Shown piece after piece: positions 46,009 through 53,671 of a stretch of 64,000 bases of DNA. The notes beneath the pieces are model-generated. The model was not told the origin of the DNA. It made no database searches and was given only the letters and a program-made list of their open reading frames with translations. The position numbers and the translations under genes were made by a program. Location of the stretch: the NCBI RefSeq assembly GCF_006402735.1, contig NZ_CP017174.1, positions 5,769,001 through 5,833,000 on the forward strand. The letters are read 5' to 3'. This stretch comes from Myxococcus xanthus. GTDB taxonomy: Bacteria > Myxococcota > Myxococcia > Myxococcales > Myxococcaceae. Each line of letters starts with the position of its first letter. Position 1 is the stretch's first letter.

Positions 46009-46674
46009 CTACTTCTTCGCCTTCTTGGCGGAGGGAAGCGTGGCTGTCTTGGCCGCCGGCTTTTCCCGAGGAACCGTCTTCTTGGAGGTGACGCCCTCGC
46101 GGCGCTCGTCCGCCTCGTCGCCCTCCTCGCTGGGAGCTGCGGCGCTGGTGGCGGGTGCGGCGGCGTTGGCGTTGCTCAGGCTCTCCCGAGGCACCTCCAC
46201 CACGATGGGGGACTGGCCGGAGCGCTGCCGGTTCTCGTCCTCCAGCGAGTAGAAGAGCTGGATCTGCGAGGAGCCCTTCATCACCAGTTCGCCCTTCTGG
46301 TTCTCCGCCCAGAGGTCGATTTCAACGAAGTAGCGGCCCCCGGAGCCGTGCCGGTCGCTCACGCGGCCCTTGCAGACGACGGTGTCACCCGGCCACACCA
46401 TCTTGATGAAGCGCACGTTGTAGCGCCGCATCTGCCCGCCCCGGGCCCAGTCGCTGATGAGCTGGCCGAGCATGCCCATGACGAGCATTCCGGGCGCGTA
46501 GACGCTCGGCATGCCCACGCTCTTGGCGTAGAGCTCGTCCACGTGGACCGGGTTGAAGTCTCCGGACGCACCGGCGTAGCGCGACAGCTGGACGCGGTCG
46601 ACGGGCGCCTTGGCCAGCGCGGGCAGTTCGTCCCCGACGCGGATGGCTTCGAAGTACAACTTGCGCGCGGGCAT
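46009..46674 (-). CDS. MaoC/HadB-like dehydratase with lysine-rich tail
   Basis: 221 aa from the ATG at 46674, which overlaps the previous stop (TGATG). A hot-dog fold of the MaoC/hydratase-2 type with catalytic D39 and H44 in ASGDFNPVHVDE. The MaoC core ends near residue 140. The C-terminal 60-80 residues are a low-complexity tail rich in Ala, Glu and Lys (KTVPREKPAAKTATLPSAKK), unusual for the family. It would hydrate or dehydrate (R)-3-hydroxyacyl-thioesters. With the upstream gene it resembles the HadA/HadB heterodimer. Confidence 0.86.
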   Translation of the reverse strand: MPARKLYFEAIRVGDELPALAKAPVDRVQLSRYAGASGDFNPVHVDELYAKSVGMPSVYAPGMLVMGMLGQLISDWARGGQMRRYNVRFIKMVWPGDTVVCKGRVSDRHGSGGRYFVEIDLWAENQKGELVMKGSSQIQLFYSLEDENRQRSGQSPIVVEVPRESLSNANAAAPATSAAAPSEEGDEADERREGVTSKKTVPREKPAAKTATLPSAKKAKK

Positions 46675-47123
46675 CACGGGGTCTCCTTGGCGGCGCGGAC
46701 CACCAGCGTCCGGCGGGCGCGGAACACGAGGTTGCCTTCCTCGTCACGGCCTTCGTCCTCGATGACCGCGATGTCCATCTTCCCGGACATGCCCGGACGC
46801 TCGAAGACGTCGGAGACGCGCGTGGAGACGTAGATGCGGTCCCCCGCGAAGATGGGCCGCTCATAGTCGAAGCCCTGCTCCGCGTGGAGCAGGCTCTTGA
46901 TGCCCACGCCCAACAGCTCCCGCAGGTCCGCCGCCGAGTGGAAGGACGCGGGGAACGTGGGGGGCGCGATGATGGTGGGGTACCCCGATGCCCGGGCGTA
47001 CTCCTCATCGTAGTAGATGGGGTTGTAGTCCCCGATGGCCTCCGCGAACCGACGGATGGCGCCCTTTTCGACCTCGTTCAGCGTCGGCGGCGAGGCGCGG
47101 CCGATCGCGTTCTTGTCCAGCAT
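46674..47123 (-). CDS. HadA/FAS1-type MaoC-like dehydratase subunit
   Basis: 149 aa. A hot-dog domain of the N-terminal MaoC type (IGRASPPTLNEVEKGAIRRF). The place of the catalytic pair reads GDYNPIYYDEEY: D32 is present but the His of HadB is Tyr (Y37), so the subunit is probably catalytically inactive and structural, as in the mycobacterial HadA. It is encoded immediately before the HadB-like gene, the same order as in hadA-hadB. Likely the heterodimer partner that binds the acyl chain. Confidence 0.85.
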   Translation of the reverse strand: MLDKNAIGRASPPTLNEVEKGAIRRFAEAIGDYNPIYYDEEYARASGYPTIIAPPTFPASFHSAADLRELLGVGIKSLLHAEQGFDYERPIFAGDRIYVSTRVSDVFERPGMSGKMDIAVIEDEGRDEEGNLVFRARRTLVVRAAKETP

Positions 47124-47137
47124 TTCCTCTCCTGACT

Positions 47138-48139
47138 CTAGCGTCCGGCCGGAAGCTCGAGCACCGTGAGGAGCCCGGCTTCGGCGGCCGTCAAGCGTGG
47201 CGCGGCATTCACCAGCGCATTCGCGGTGGCCCGGTCGCCCGCCACTCCCCCCGGGATTTCCAACACCAGCTTCGGGTCAGCGTCGATTTCGATACGGTCC
47301 TTGGGGTCATCCGCCCCCACCGCGATGGTCAGCTCCAGCCGCACCCGTTCCTGTCCATCCTCCAACCCCACCACGGACTGGAACATGCCAGCCACCCTTC
47401 CCTTCCTGACGGGAAACGCGCCGCCAGAGATGTCCTCCTCGGCGAACACGGGGGCTACTTCTTCTTCGAAGTCGTCGCAATCCAGCCCCAGGCCGAGGGC
47501 CGCGAGCGCCGCGGACTCAACAAGGCCAACGTGGCCCAGTTGCTCACTGTCCACCAACTCGAAGAACTCCTCCTCCGTCAGCCCCGCGCCCACCGTCCGC
47601 TGCAAGGCCTCGCGCCGGGTCCGCGCATCCACCACGCGAGTGACGGTGGCACGACGGACCGGACCACAGACTTGTCCGGCAACCGCGACCAGACGATCCA
47701 GCACGAAGCCCGGATTGACGCCGGTGCCCACCACCGCGACGCCCGCCTTCTGCGCCGCCTGGTCCAGTTCGTCCGCCAGCTCCGGGTACTTCAGATGCGG
47801 GAAGGCCAGCTCCTCACACGTGCTGGCCACGGGCAGTCCGAGCTTCACCGCCTCCATCACCTGGTCGAACACCTTGGGCAGCCGCGAGCCGGTGGCATGC
47901 AGCACCACCACGCCCTTGCGTCTGCCCACGGCCTGCGCCAGCGAGGCGGAGACCTTCACACGAGGGGCGGGGCCTCCCAGGACATCACCCAAGGGGCGAC
48001 CCACCAGGCCGGATTGCACGTCGACGGCCCCGATGAGCTCCACCTCAGGTGAAGACATCGCAGCCCGGGCAATTTCCTGACCGATGAACCCCAGCCCCAT
48101 CACCACCACCGGCACGGGCCCTTCCGGGGCTTTTGCCAT
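47138..48139 (-). CDS. DapB-like NAD(P)-dependent oxidoreductase
   Basis: 333 aa from the ATG at 48139 (GTGGAG upstream); a GTG five codons earlier is possible. The Rossmann motif VVVMGLGFIGQEIARAAMSS is followed by GAVDVQ, then ASTCEELAFP and VVGTGVNPGFVLDRL. This is the dihydrodipicolinate reductase N-terminal family, nearer to 2,4-diaminopentanoate dehydrogenase-like enzymes than to true DapB. The substrate is unknown. It lies 14 bases upstream of the HadA-like gene and is probably in one operon with the dehydratases. Confidence 0.85.
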   Translation of the reverse strand: MAKAPEGPVPVVVMGLGFIGQEIARAAMSSPEVELIGAVDVQSGLVGRPLGDVLGGPAPRVKVSASLAQAVGRRKGVVVLHATGSRLPKVFDQVMEAVKLGLPVASTCEELAFPHLKYPELADELDQAAQKAGVAVVGTGVNPGFVLDRLVAVAGQVCGPVRRATVTRVVDARTRREALQRTVGAGLTEEEFFELVDSEQLGHVGLVESAALAALGLGLDCDDFEEEVAPVFAEEDISGGAFPVRKGRVAGMFQSVVGLEDGQERVRLELTIAVGADDPKDRIEIDADPKLVLEIPGGVAGDRATANALVNAAPRLTAAEAGLLTVLELPAGR

Positions 48140-48233
48140 CGGAGATTGCTCCACGATTCCAAGGGGTTAGCGATACAGTCCAGCGTTGCCGCGCACCATA
48201 AATCACACCTTGGCGGGCAGGCAAGCGTGACGT

Positions 48234-48264
48234 GGTTCTACCTCTCTTCCTGAATGGAAGAACC
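48234..48264. promoter_or_regulatory. Inverted repeat in the DapB-like/HD-GYP divergent gap
   Basis: GGTTCT (48234-48239) and AGAACC (48259-48264) form an outer inverted repeat, and TCTTCC (48245-48250) with GGAAGA (48256-48261) forms an inner hairpin. The element is in the 237-base region between divergent genes and could be an operator or a small RNA hairpin. Function is unproven. Confidence 0.35.
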
Positions 48265-48376
48265 TCCAAGGATTTCCATGACTTAGAAGCGCATAACCCG
48301 CCTAGGGGGTCTTTTGGGGGTGCGTAGCGGCGTGTATAAAGCTGTACAAGCACGCTGTCCTGGAGGCACATCGGGC

Positions 48377-49492
48377 ATGGATCGCATCCTCGTCGTGGAC
48401 GACGACGTCCTCATCCTGGCCGCCCTGTCACGCATCCTCCAGGCAGAGGGGTACGACGTCGTCACCCACAGCGACCCGGCGGTGGCGGCCCGGGAGGTTG
48501 GCTTCCAGGTCGTCCTGACGGACTTCATGATGCCGTACCTCAACGGCATCGAACTGCTTGGCGCCCTTCGGGAGAAGAACCCCAAGGCGGTGCGGCTGAT
48601 GCTGACGGCGGCGGCGGACTTCCGCACCGCCTCCGAAGCGGTCAACCGCGGCGAGGTCTTCCGGCTGCTGGGCAAGCCCTGGTCACTCAGCGACCTGACG
48701 AGCAGCGTCCGGCAGGCCTTCGCTCACTACCGCCTGGTGGACGCCAACGAGCGGCTGTCGCGCGAGGTCGCGGAGAAGAACGCCGAGCTGGTGGCCATCA
48801 ACCGCGACCTGGAGCGGCGGGTGGTGGAGCGCACCGCGGGGCTGCTCGACGGGCTCATCAGCGCCCTGGACTACCGCGACACGGAGACGCAGTGGCACTC
48901 GCGCCGCGTGTCGCTCTACTCCCGCCGGCTGGCCCAGGAGGTGGGGATGACGGGAGGCGCGCTGGACGTGGTGGAGCAAGGCGCGCTGCTGCACGACATC
49001 GGGAAGATTGGCGTGCGCGACTCCATCCTGCTCAAGCCCGGTCCGCTCACGCCGGATGAATGGGTGGAGATGCGCAAGCACCCGGAGTTCGGTTACCGGA
49101 TGCTGGCGAAGATGCCCTACCTGCACGAAGCGGCGCTCATCGTGCTCCAGCACCAGGAGCGGTGGGACGGCAAGGGCTACCCGCAGAACCTGGCGGGAGA
49201 GGACATCGTCCTGGGCGCGCGCATCTTCTGCCTCGCGGACACGGTGGATGCGATTACGTCCGACCGCCCCTACCGCAAGGGCCGGCCCATGAGCGTCGCG
49301 CGGGATGAAATCCGCCGCTGCGCGGGCACCCAGTTCGACCCGGCGCTGGCGGAGGCCTTCCTCAACATTCCGGAGACGGAGTGGCAGCGCATCCGCCAGG
49401 AAGTCGAGGCCTTGGAAGCGGCGGAGAACGAGCGCTGGAACAGCGACCCGCTCGGGCCTCCCGCGCCCCTGGCCCGTGCCAGCGGCGCCTGA
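48377..49492 (+). CDS. HD-GYP domain response regulator (c-di-GMP phosphodiesterase type)
   Basis: 371 aa from the ATG at 48377. An N-terminal receiver with phospho-acceptor D49 (LTDFMMPYLNG), a coiled-coil linker (ANERLSREVAEKNAELVAIN), then an HD-GYP domain with H206-D207 (LLHDIGKIG), K/H-containing HPEFGYRM, and the GYP motif at 267-269 (RWDGKGYP). The sequence before the GYP motif is QHQERWDG where HHE is common; one histidine is therefore replaced by Gln. HD-GYP proteins hydrolyse c-di-GMP to pGpG or GMP. A TATAAA at 48335-48340 lies 37 bases before the ATG and may be the -10. Convergent with the next gene (9 bases). Confidence 0.92.
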   Translation: MDRILVVDDDVLILAALSRILQAEGYDVVTHSDPAVAAREVGFQVVLTDFMMPYLNGIELLGALREKNPKAVRLMLTAAADFRTASEAVNRGEVFRLLGKPWSLSDLTSSVRQAFAHYRLVDANERLSREVAEKNAELVAINRDLERRVVERTAGLLDGLISALDYRDTETQWHSRRVSLYSRRLAQEVGMTGGALDVVEQGALLHDIGKIGVRDSILLKPGPLTPDEWVEMRKHPEFGYRMLAKMPYLHEAALIVLQHQERWDGKGYPQNLAGEDIVLGARIFCLADTVDAITSDRPYRKGRPMSVARDEIRRCAGTQFDPALAEAFLNIPETEWQRIRQEVEALEAAENERWNSDPLGPPAPLARASGA

Positions 49493-49501
49493 GTCAACGC
49501 T

Positions 49502-51670
49502 TCAGGGCGCCAGCTCCACCGCGCGAACTTCGCGGATGACGTCCCCTTCCAGGAGGGCGTCCACCACGTCCATGCCGGACACCACCTCGCCGAAGGCCGT
49601 GTAGCGGCCGTCCAGGTGCGGCTGCGGGGCGTGGGTGAAGAAGAACTGGCTGCCGCCGGTGTCCTTCCCGGCCAGGGCCATGCCCAGGGTGCCTCGTCCG
49701 TAGGGCCGACGCGTCATCTCGCAGCGGATGGAGTACCCCGGCCCGCCCTCACCGTCCCCGCGCGGGTCTCCGCCCTGCGCGACGAAGTCCGGCACCACGC
49801 GGTGGAAGGTGACGCCGTTGAAGTAGCCCTTGCGCGCCAGCGCGTGGAGGTTGCCCGACGTGAGGGGCGCCTCGTCCACGTCCAGCCGCACGGTGATGTC
49901 CCCCTTGTCGGTGCGCAGCACGAGCCCCGCGCGCGCCGGGGCGGCCACGGGCCGGAAGGTGTTCGCGGGCAGCTCCACGCGCGCCGAGCGCACGCGCTGC
50001 CCCGTCAACTGCGTGAGGGCCTGCGCCGCCACGCGCCGCACGTTGGCGTGCGGGTGCATCAGCCATTCACGCAGTCGGGGCTCGGCGGCCGGGCCCTGCA
50101 GCGCCACCAGCGCGCCCGCCACCGGCTCGGCCAGGTCTCCCGGCGTCTGCGGCACACGCGCCGCCAGCGCCTCCACGGCAGGCAACGCGGCCGCGTCCTT
50201 GAACACACCCGCGGTCGCCGCCGCCGCGCCCGCCACCACTTCATCTTCGCCTTCGATGAGCTCACGCACCGGCGCCGCCGCCTCGGGCACGGGCCGCGCG
50301 GACACGGCTTCCAGCGCCGTCAGGCGCACACGCGCCTCGGGGTGACGCAGGTACTTCACCGCGAAGCCCGCTCCTCCCTGCCCCTTCGACTGAGCCACCT
50401 CCCGCAGCCCCAGCGCCAACCGGCGCGCCTCGGGCACGCGCCCATAGCCGCAGCCCATGACTTCCTTCAGCGCTCCCTCCTGCCGGTCCATCGCCGCCGC
50501 CAGCCGGCAGTCCAGCCAGGCCAGGTCCGCACGCGCTACGTCCGAGGCCGCACCCCGCTCCGCGTCCGCCAGCGCGAGCCGCAGCGACTCCAGGACGGGA
50601 CGGCCAAAGGCGGGCAGGCCCTGCTGCGCCAGCGCCAACAGCGCGTGTCCCTCCGACGACCGCGCCAACGTCTCCACCGGCGCCTTCGCGCCCTCCGGCG
50701 CCGAAGCCCCAGCCGCCGCTGGAGGCGCCATGCCCCGAGCCACGCGCTTGGCTCGCGCCACCAAGGCCTCCAGCGCATCCACCGCGGTACACGGTCCACT
50801 GCAAGCCGCCGCCAGCTTCGCGAGCGAGCGCGCCGCCTCCGCCGCCACACGCGGAACCGTGTCCTCCAAGAGCTGCCCGAGGACCACGGCATCCTCGGGA
50901 CCACCCACGTCTCCGAAGCCCTTCGCGCACGAGGCCCGCACGTCCGCGTCCGAGTCGCCCAGGCAGCGGCGCAGCGCGGGCAGGGCCTCGGGCCGCTTCA
51001 CGGTGGCGAGGAAATAGGCCCCCGCCTGACGCGCCTCCACCGGCCGCTCGGCCGCGAGCAGCGCCTCCGCTGGCGCCAGGGGCACCTGGGCAACCACCGC
51101 CGCGCCGCGGGTGCGCGCGAGGACGCCCAACGCCTGCGTGACCTGGGCCGCCTCCACCCCATCCGCTTCGCGCATCCGCTCGGACAACCACGCCACGGCC
51201 CCGGGCGTCCCCAGCCGGCCTACGGCCTCCACCACCGTCCGCCGCACGTCCGCGTCGCGTTCCGTCCGCCCGGCGTCCAACAGCGCCTTCTCCAACGCCG
51301 CGAGCTCGGCATCCACCAGGGGCTCCCAGGAGAGGGCGAGCACGCCCGCGGCGAAGGCGGCCTCGCCACGTACCGCCGAGTCCTCATCCTTCAGCCCCGC
51401 GATGACGGTCTCCAGGGTGGCCGGGTCCTGGATTCGCGCCAGCGCCCGCAGGGCCCGAGCACGCACCCGTGCGTCTGGTGCACTGGCGGCGAGCGAAACC
51501 AGGGCCCCATTTCCCAGCGAGCGCGCGTCCTCCCACGCCTGGATGCGCTCGATCGTCTGCGCGTCCACGGGTGGCGGCTTCACCGGTGGCACGGAACGGA
51601 CGCATCCGGACAGCAGCGAGAGAGCGACGACACAGGTCGACAGGGCACGGGCGAAGTGCGAGCGGCGCAT
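49502..51670 (-). CDS. Lipoprotein with HEAT repeats and C-terminal cyclophilin domain
   Basis: 722 aa. Lipobox LLSGC (C23). Residues of about 50-560 are helical HEAT-type repeats (for example ARVRLTALEAVSARPVPEAA, AEPRLREWLMHPHANVRRVA). From about 578 a cyclophilin-type peptidyl-prolyl isomerase domain follows (LRTDKGDITVRLDVDEAPLT; NGVTFHRVVPDFVAQGGDPR; GSQFFFTHAPQPHLDGRYTA). The catalytic Arg (FHRV) and the FFF/HLDG elements are present. It is expected at the outer or inner membrane facing the periplasm, aiding folding of envelope proteins. The fusion is unusual outside myxobacteria. Confidence 0.88.
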   Translation of the reverse strand: MRRSHFARALSTCVVALSLLSGCVRSVPPVKPPPVDAQTIERIQAWEDARSLGNGALVSLAASAPDARVRARALRALARIQDPATLETVIAGLKDEDSAVRGEAAFAAGVLALSWEPLVDAELAALEKALLDAGRTERDADVRRTVVEAVGRLGTPGAVAWLSERMREADGVEAAQVTQALGVLARTRGAAVVAQVPLAPAEALLAAERPVEARQAGAYFLATVKRPEALPALRRCLGDSDADVRASCAKGFGDVGGPEDAVVLGQLLEDTVPRVAAEAARSLAKLAAACSGPCTAVDALEALVARAKRVARGMAPPAAAGASAPEGAKAPVETLARSSEGHALLALAQQGLPAFGRPVLESLRLALADAERGAASDVARADLAWLDCRLAAAMDRQEGALKEVMGCGYGRVPEARRLALGLREVAQSKGQGGAGFAVKYLRHPEARVRLTALEAVSARPVPEAAAPVRELIEGEDEVVAGAAAATAGVFKDAAALPAVEALAARVPQTPGDLAEPVAGALVALQGPAAEPRLREWLMHPHANVRRVAAQALTQLTGQRVRSARVELPANTFRPVAAPARAGLVLRTDKGDITVRLDVDEAPLTSGNLHALARKGYFNGVTFHRVVPDFVAQGGDPRGDGEGGPGYSIRCEMTRRPYGRGTLGMALAGKDTGGSQFFFTHAPQPHLDGRYTAFGEVVSGMDVVDALLEGDVIREVRAVELAP

Positions 51671-51724
51671 GGCGCGGGCCTAGGTCAATTCCCCGCGAAA
51701 ATCCAGGGGTTAGGCCGCAGGGGT

Positions 51725-51753
51725 TTGACACGCACGGCCGGCGCTCCGAAGAT
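51725..51753 (+). promoter_or_regulatory. Possible promoter of the zinc-ribbon membrane protein gene
   Basis: A perfect TTGACA (51725-51730) is followed after 17 bases by GAAGAT (51748-51753), a weak -10. It points to the zinc-ribbon membrane protein gene, whose start is about 28 bases further on. This also supports a late start codon for that gene. Confidence 0.4.
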
Positions 51754-51780
51754 GGAAAGCGGATTCTCTCCGCGGGAGCG

Positions 51781-52668
51781 TTGGTCCTGAACTGCCCTGG
51801 CTGCGGCTCGAAGGTAGCCGCCAACACGTCCATCTGTTCCGTCTGCGATTACATCATCGATGGCTCGTTCCTCTCGGGGGAACCGCCGGCCGAAGCGCCT
51901 GAGGAGTCCACGGACGCGGCGGAGGACCCCCGCCGAGCCGCCAAGCCGCCTCCTCCGCGACGCCCACGCCCGGCCACAGGCAAGTCTGGAAGCCGGCCCG
52001 CCGCCGCGGCCGCGCCGCCGCCCGACTCGGACTCCACCAACATCCGGAGCATGGAGGACGTCGCCCGCAGTGCGCCGCAGCAGCGCGCGGCGCGTGCAGC
52101 GGCACCTCGGCCCGCGCCTCGCAAAGCTCCCGCTCCCGAGCCCGCGGCCTCGGTGGACCCCTGGGACCGCTCGGGCTCGGACGACCGGGGCAGCGCCGTC
52201 ACCGACCCGGATGAGCTCATCCGTGACGCGAAGGAGCTGTTCGCTCAGCTCCAGGGTGGCGACAAGGTCGCGTTCTGGGGCGCGGCGGTGGTGCTGATGT
52301 CGTGCTTCCTTCCGTGGAAGGAGACGGCGGTGGATGGAGACGTGCTCGGCCTGATGAGCCCGGGCTGCGGCGCCTTCATCATGTCCATCCTCCTGCTCAC
52401 GGCCGTCACGGTGCGCGTCAAGGGCTCGTTCCCGAACGTGAACCCGGTGGTGCCGTGGATGGGCCAGCTCATCGTCAGCATCGTGTGCCTCATCTGGTGC
52501 GTCGTGTTCATCAAGGTGTCGTCCGACACGACGATGGTGCCCACGCCCATCGGCAACTCGGAGATGATGAACTCGTCGCCCAGCTTCGGCGTCTACGTTG
52601 CCATCCTGGGCGCGGTCGCCACGCTGGGCGGCACGCTGCTGGGGCTCAAGGGCCAGTCCTCGCACTGA
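51781..52668 (+). CDS. Zinc-ribbon, multi-helix membrane protein
   Basis: 295 aa from TTG at 51781; no ATG or GTG lies between here and the promoter, but the start is uncertain. The N-terminus is a zinc ribbon with C5-x2-C8 and C19-x2-C22 (NCPGCG...CSVC). A Pro/Ala linker of about 140 residues follows. The C-terminal part has about four membrane segments (GAAVVLMSCFLPWKE; AFIMSILLLTAVTV; VPWMGQLIVSIVCLIWCVVF; GVYVAILGAVATLGGTLLGL). The family is unnamed; such zinc-ribbon/membrane proteins are common in myxobacteria. It lies directly upstream of moxR. Confidence 0.75.
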   Translation: MVLNCPGCGSKVAANTSICSVCDYIIDGSFLSGEPPAEAPEESTDAAEDPRRAAKPPPPRRPRPATGKSGSRPAAAAAPPPDSDSTNIRSMEDVARSAPQQRAARAAAPRPAPRKAPAPEPAASVDPWDRSGSDDRGSAVTDPDELIRDAKELFAQLQGGDKVAFWGAAVVLMSCFLPWKETAVDGDVLGLMSPGCGAFIMSILLLTAVTVRVKGSFPNVNPVVPWMGQLIVSIVCLIWCVVFIKVSSDTTMVPTPIGNSEMMNSSPSFGVYVAILGAVATLGGTLLGLKGQSSH

Positions 52669-52692
52669 GCCTCCGCGCCTCGAATGAAAAAG

Positions 52693-52715
52693 CGCTGCCG
52701 CCCTCCGCGGCAGCG
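52693..52715 (-). terminator. Hairpin with U-tract on the minus strand
   Basis: A perfect 9-bp stem: CGCTGCCGC (52693-52701) with GCGGCAGCG (52707-52715), loop CCTCC. The A-run at 52687-52691 gives a run of U after the stem on the minus strand, so the intrinsic terminator shape is leftward. Both flanking genes are rightward, so it either acts also on the plus transcript by stem strength or stops antisense transcription. Confidence 0.5.
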
Positions 52716-52735
52716 GGCTAGCGTCACCGGCCACC

Positions 52736-53671
52736 ATGTCCGACGCCTCTCCCCTCTCCCGTCTCACCGCCGCGCTCGACGCGGCCGTCTTCGGACAGCA
52801 GCGCGTGCTGGAGGACCTGGTGACGGCCTTCCTCGCGCGCGGCCACGTGCTGCTGGAGGGCGTGCCCGGCGTGGCCAAGACGCTCACCGCGCGCAGCATG
52901 GCCGGCGCGCTGGGGCTGCTCTTCACGCGCATCCAGTTCACCCCGGACCTGATGCCGGCGGACATCCTGGGCACCAACGTCTTCCAGCCCCAGGACCACG
53001 CCTTCCGCCTCGTGAAGGGACCCATCTTCACGGAGGTGGTGGTCGCGGACGAAATCAACCGCACCCCGCCCAAGACGCAGGCCGCGCTCCTGGAGGCCAT
53101 GGAGGAGCGGCAGGTCACCATCGACGGCGTGTCCCACGCGCTGCCGCCCCACTTCTTCGTGGTGGCCACACAGAACCCCCTGGAGCTGGAGGGCACCTAC
53201 CCGCTGCCGGAGGCCCAGTTGGACCGCTTCCTCATGCGCGTGCGCGTGGGCTACCCGGAGGCCTCGGCGGAGACGACTATGCTCCGCGCCTTCCACCAGC
53301 GCGAAGGCAAGCCGGCCACCACCCGCCAGGTGCTGGATGCGCCCACGCTGCTGGAGCTCCAGTCGCGCGCCGCCCGAGTGTCGTGTGACGACTCCATCAT
53401 CCAGTACGTGGTGGCCATCGTCCGGGAGACGCGCACCAACCCGCGCGTGCGCCTGGGTGCCAGCCCCCGCTCGGCCCAGGCGCTGCTCGCGGCATCCAAG
53501 GCCCGCGCCGCGCTGATGGGCACGGACTTCGTCACCCCGGATGACGTCAAGGCCGTCACCTTCAGCGTCCTCAACCACCGCCTGCTCCTCAAGGCCGAGG
53601 CCGAGGTGGAAGGCATCACCGCGGACGACGTGCTGAAGCAGACGCTCGAGCGGGTCCGAGTGCCCCGGTGA
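52736..53671 (+). CDS. moxR: MoxR-family AAA+ ATPase
   Basis: 311 aa. Walker A GVPGVAKT (42-49), Walker B VVVADEINRTPPKTQ, sensor 1 ATQNPLELEGTYPLPEAQLD and the C-terminal helical lid are intact. MoxR ATPases act as chaperones that help insert metal cofactors or activate VWA-domain proteins. The DUF58 gene directly downstream overlaps by four bases, the standard MoxR-DUF58 pair. Confidence 0.92.
   Translation: MSDASPLSRLTAALDAAVFGQQRVLEDLVTAFLARGHVLLEGVPGVAKTLTARSMAGALGLLFTRIQFTPDLMPADILGTNVFQPQDHAFRLVKGPIFTEVVVADEINRTPPKTQAALLEAMEERQVTIDGVSHALPPHFFVVATQNPLELEGTYPLPEAQLDRFLMRVRVGYPEASAETTMLRAFHQREGKPATTRQVLDAPTLLELQSRAARVSCDDSIIQYVVAIVRETRTNPRVRLGASPRSAQALLAASKARAALMGTDFVTPDDVKAVTFSVLNHRLLLKAEAEVEGITADDVLKQTLERVRVPR

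Noticed and set aside
52684-53388. ORF of 234 codons beginning MKKRCRPP before moxR
   Set aside because: It runs out of frame through moxR, whose ATPase motifs are intact; the start lies in the hairpin region.
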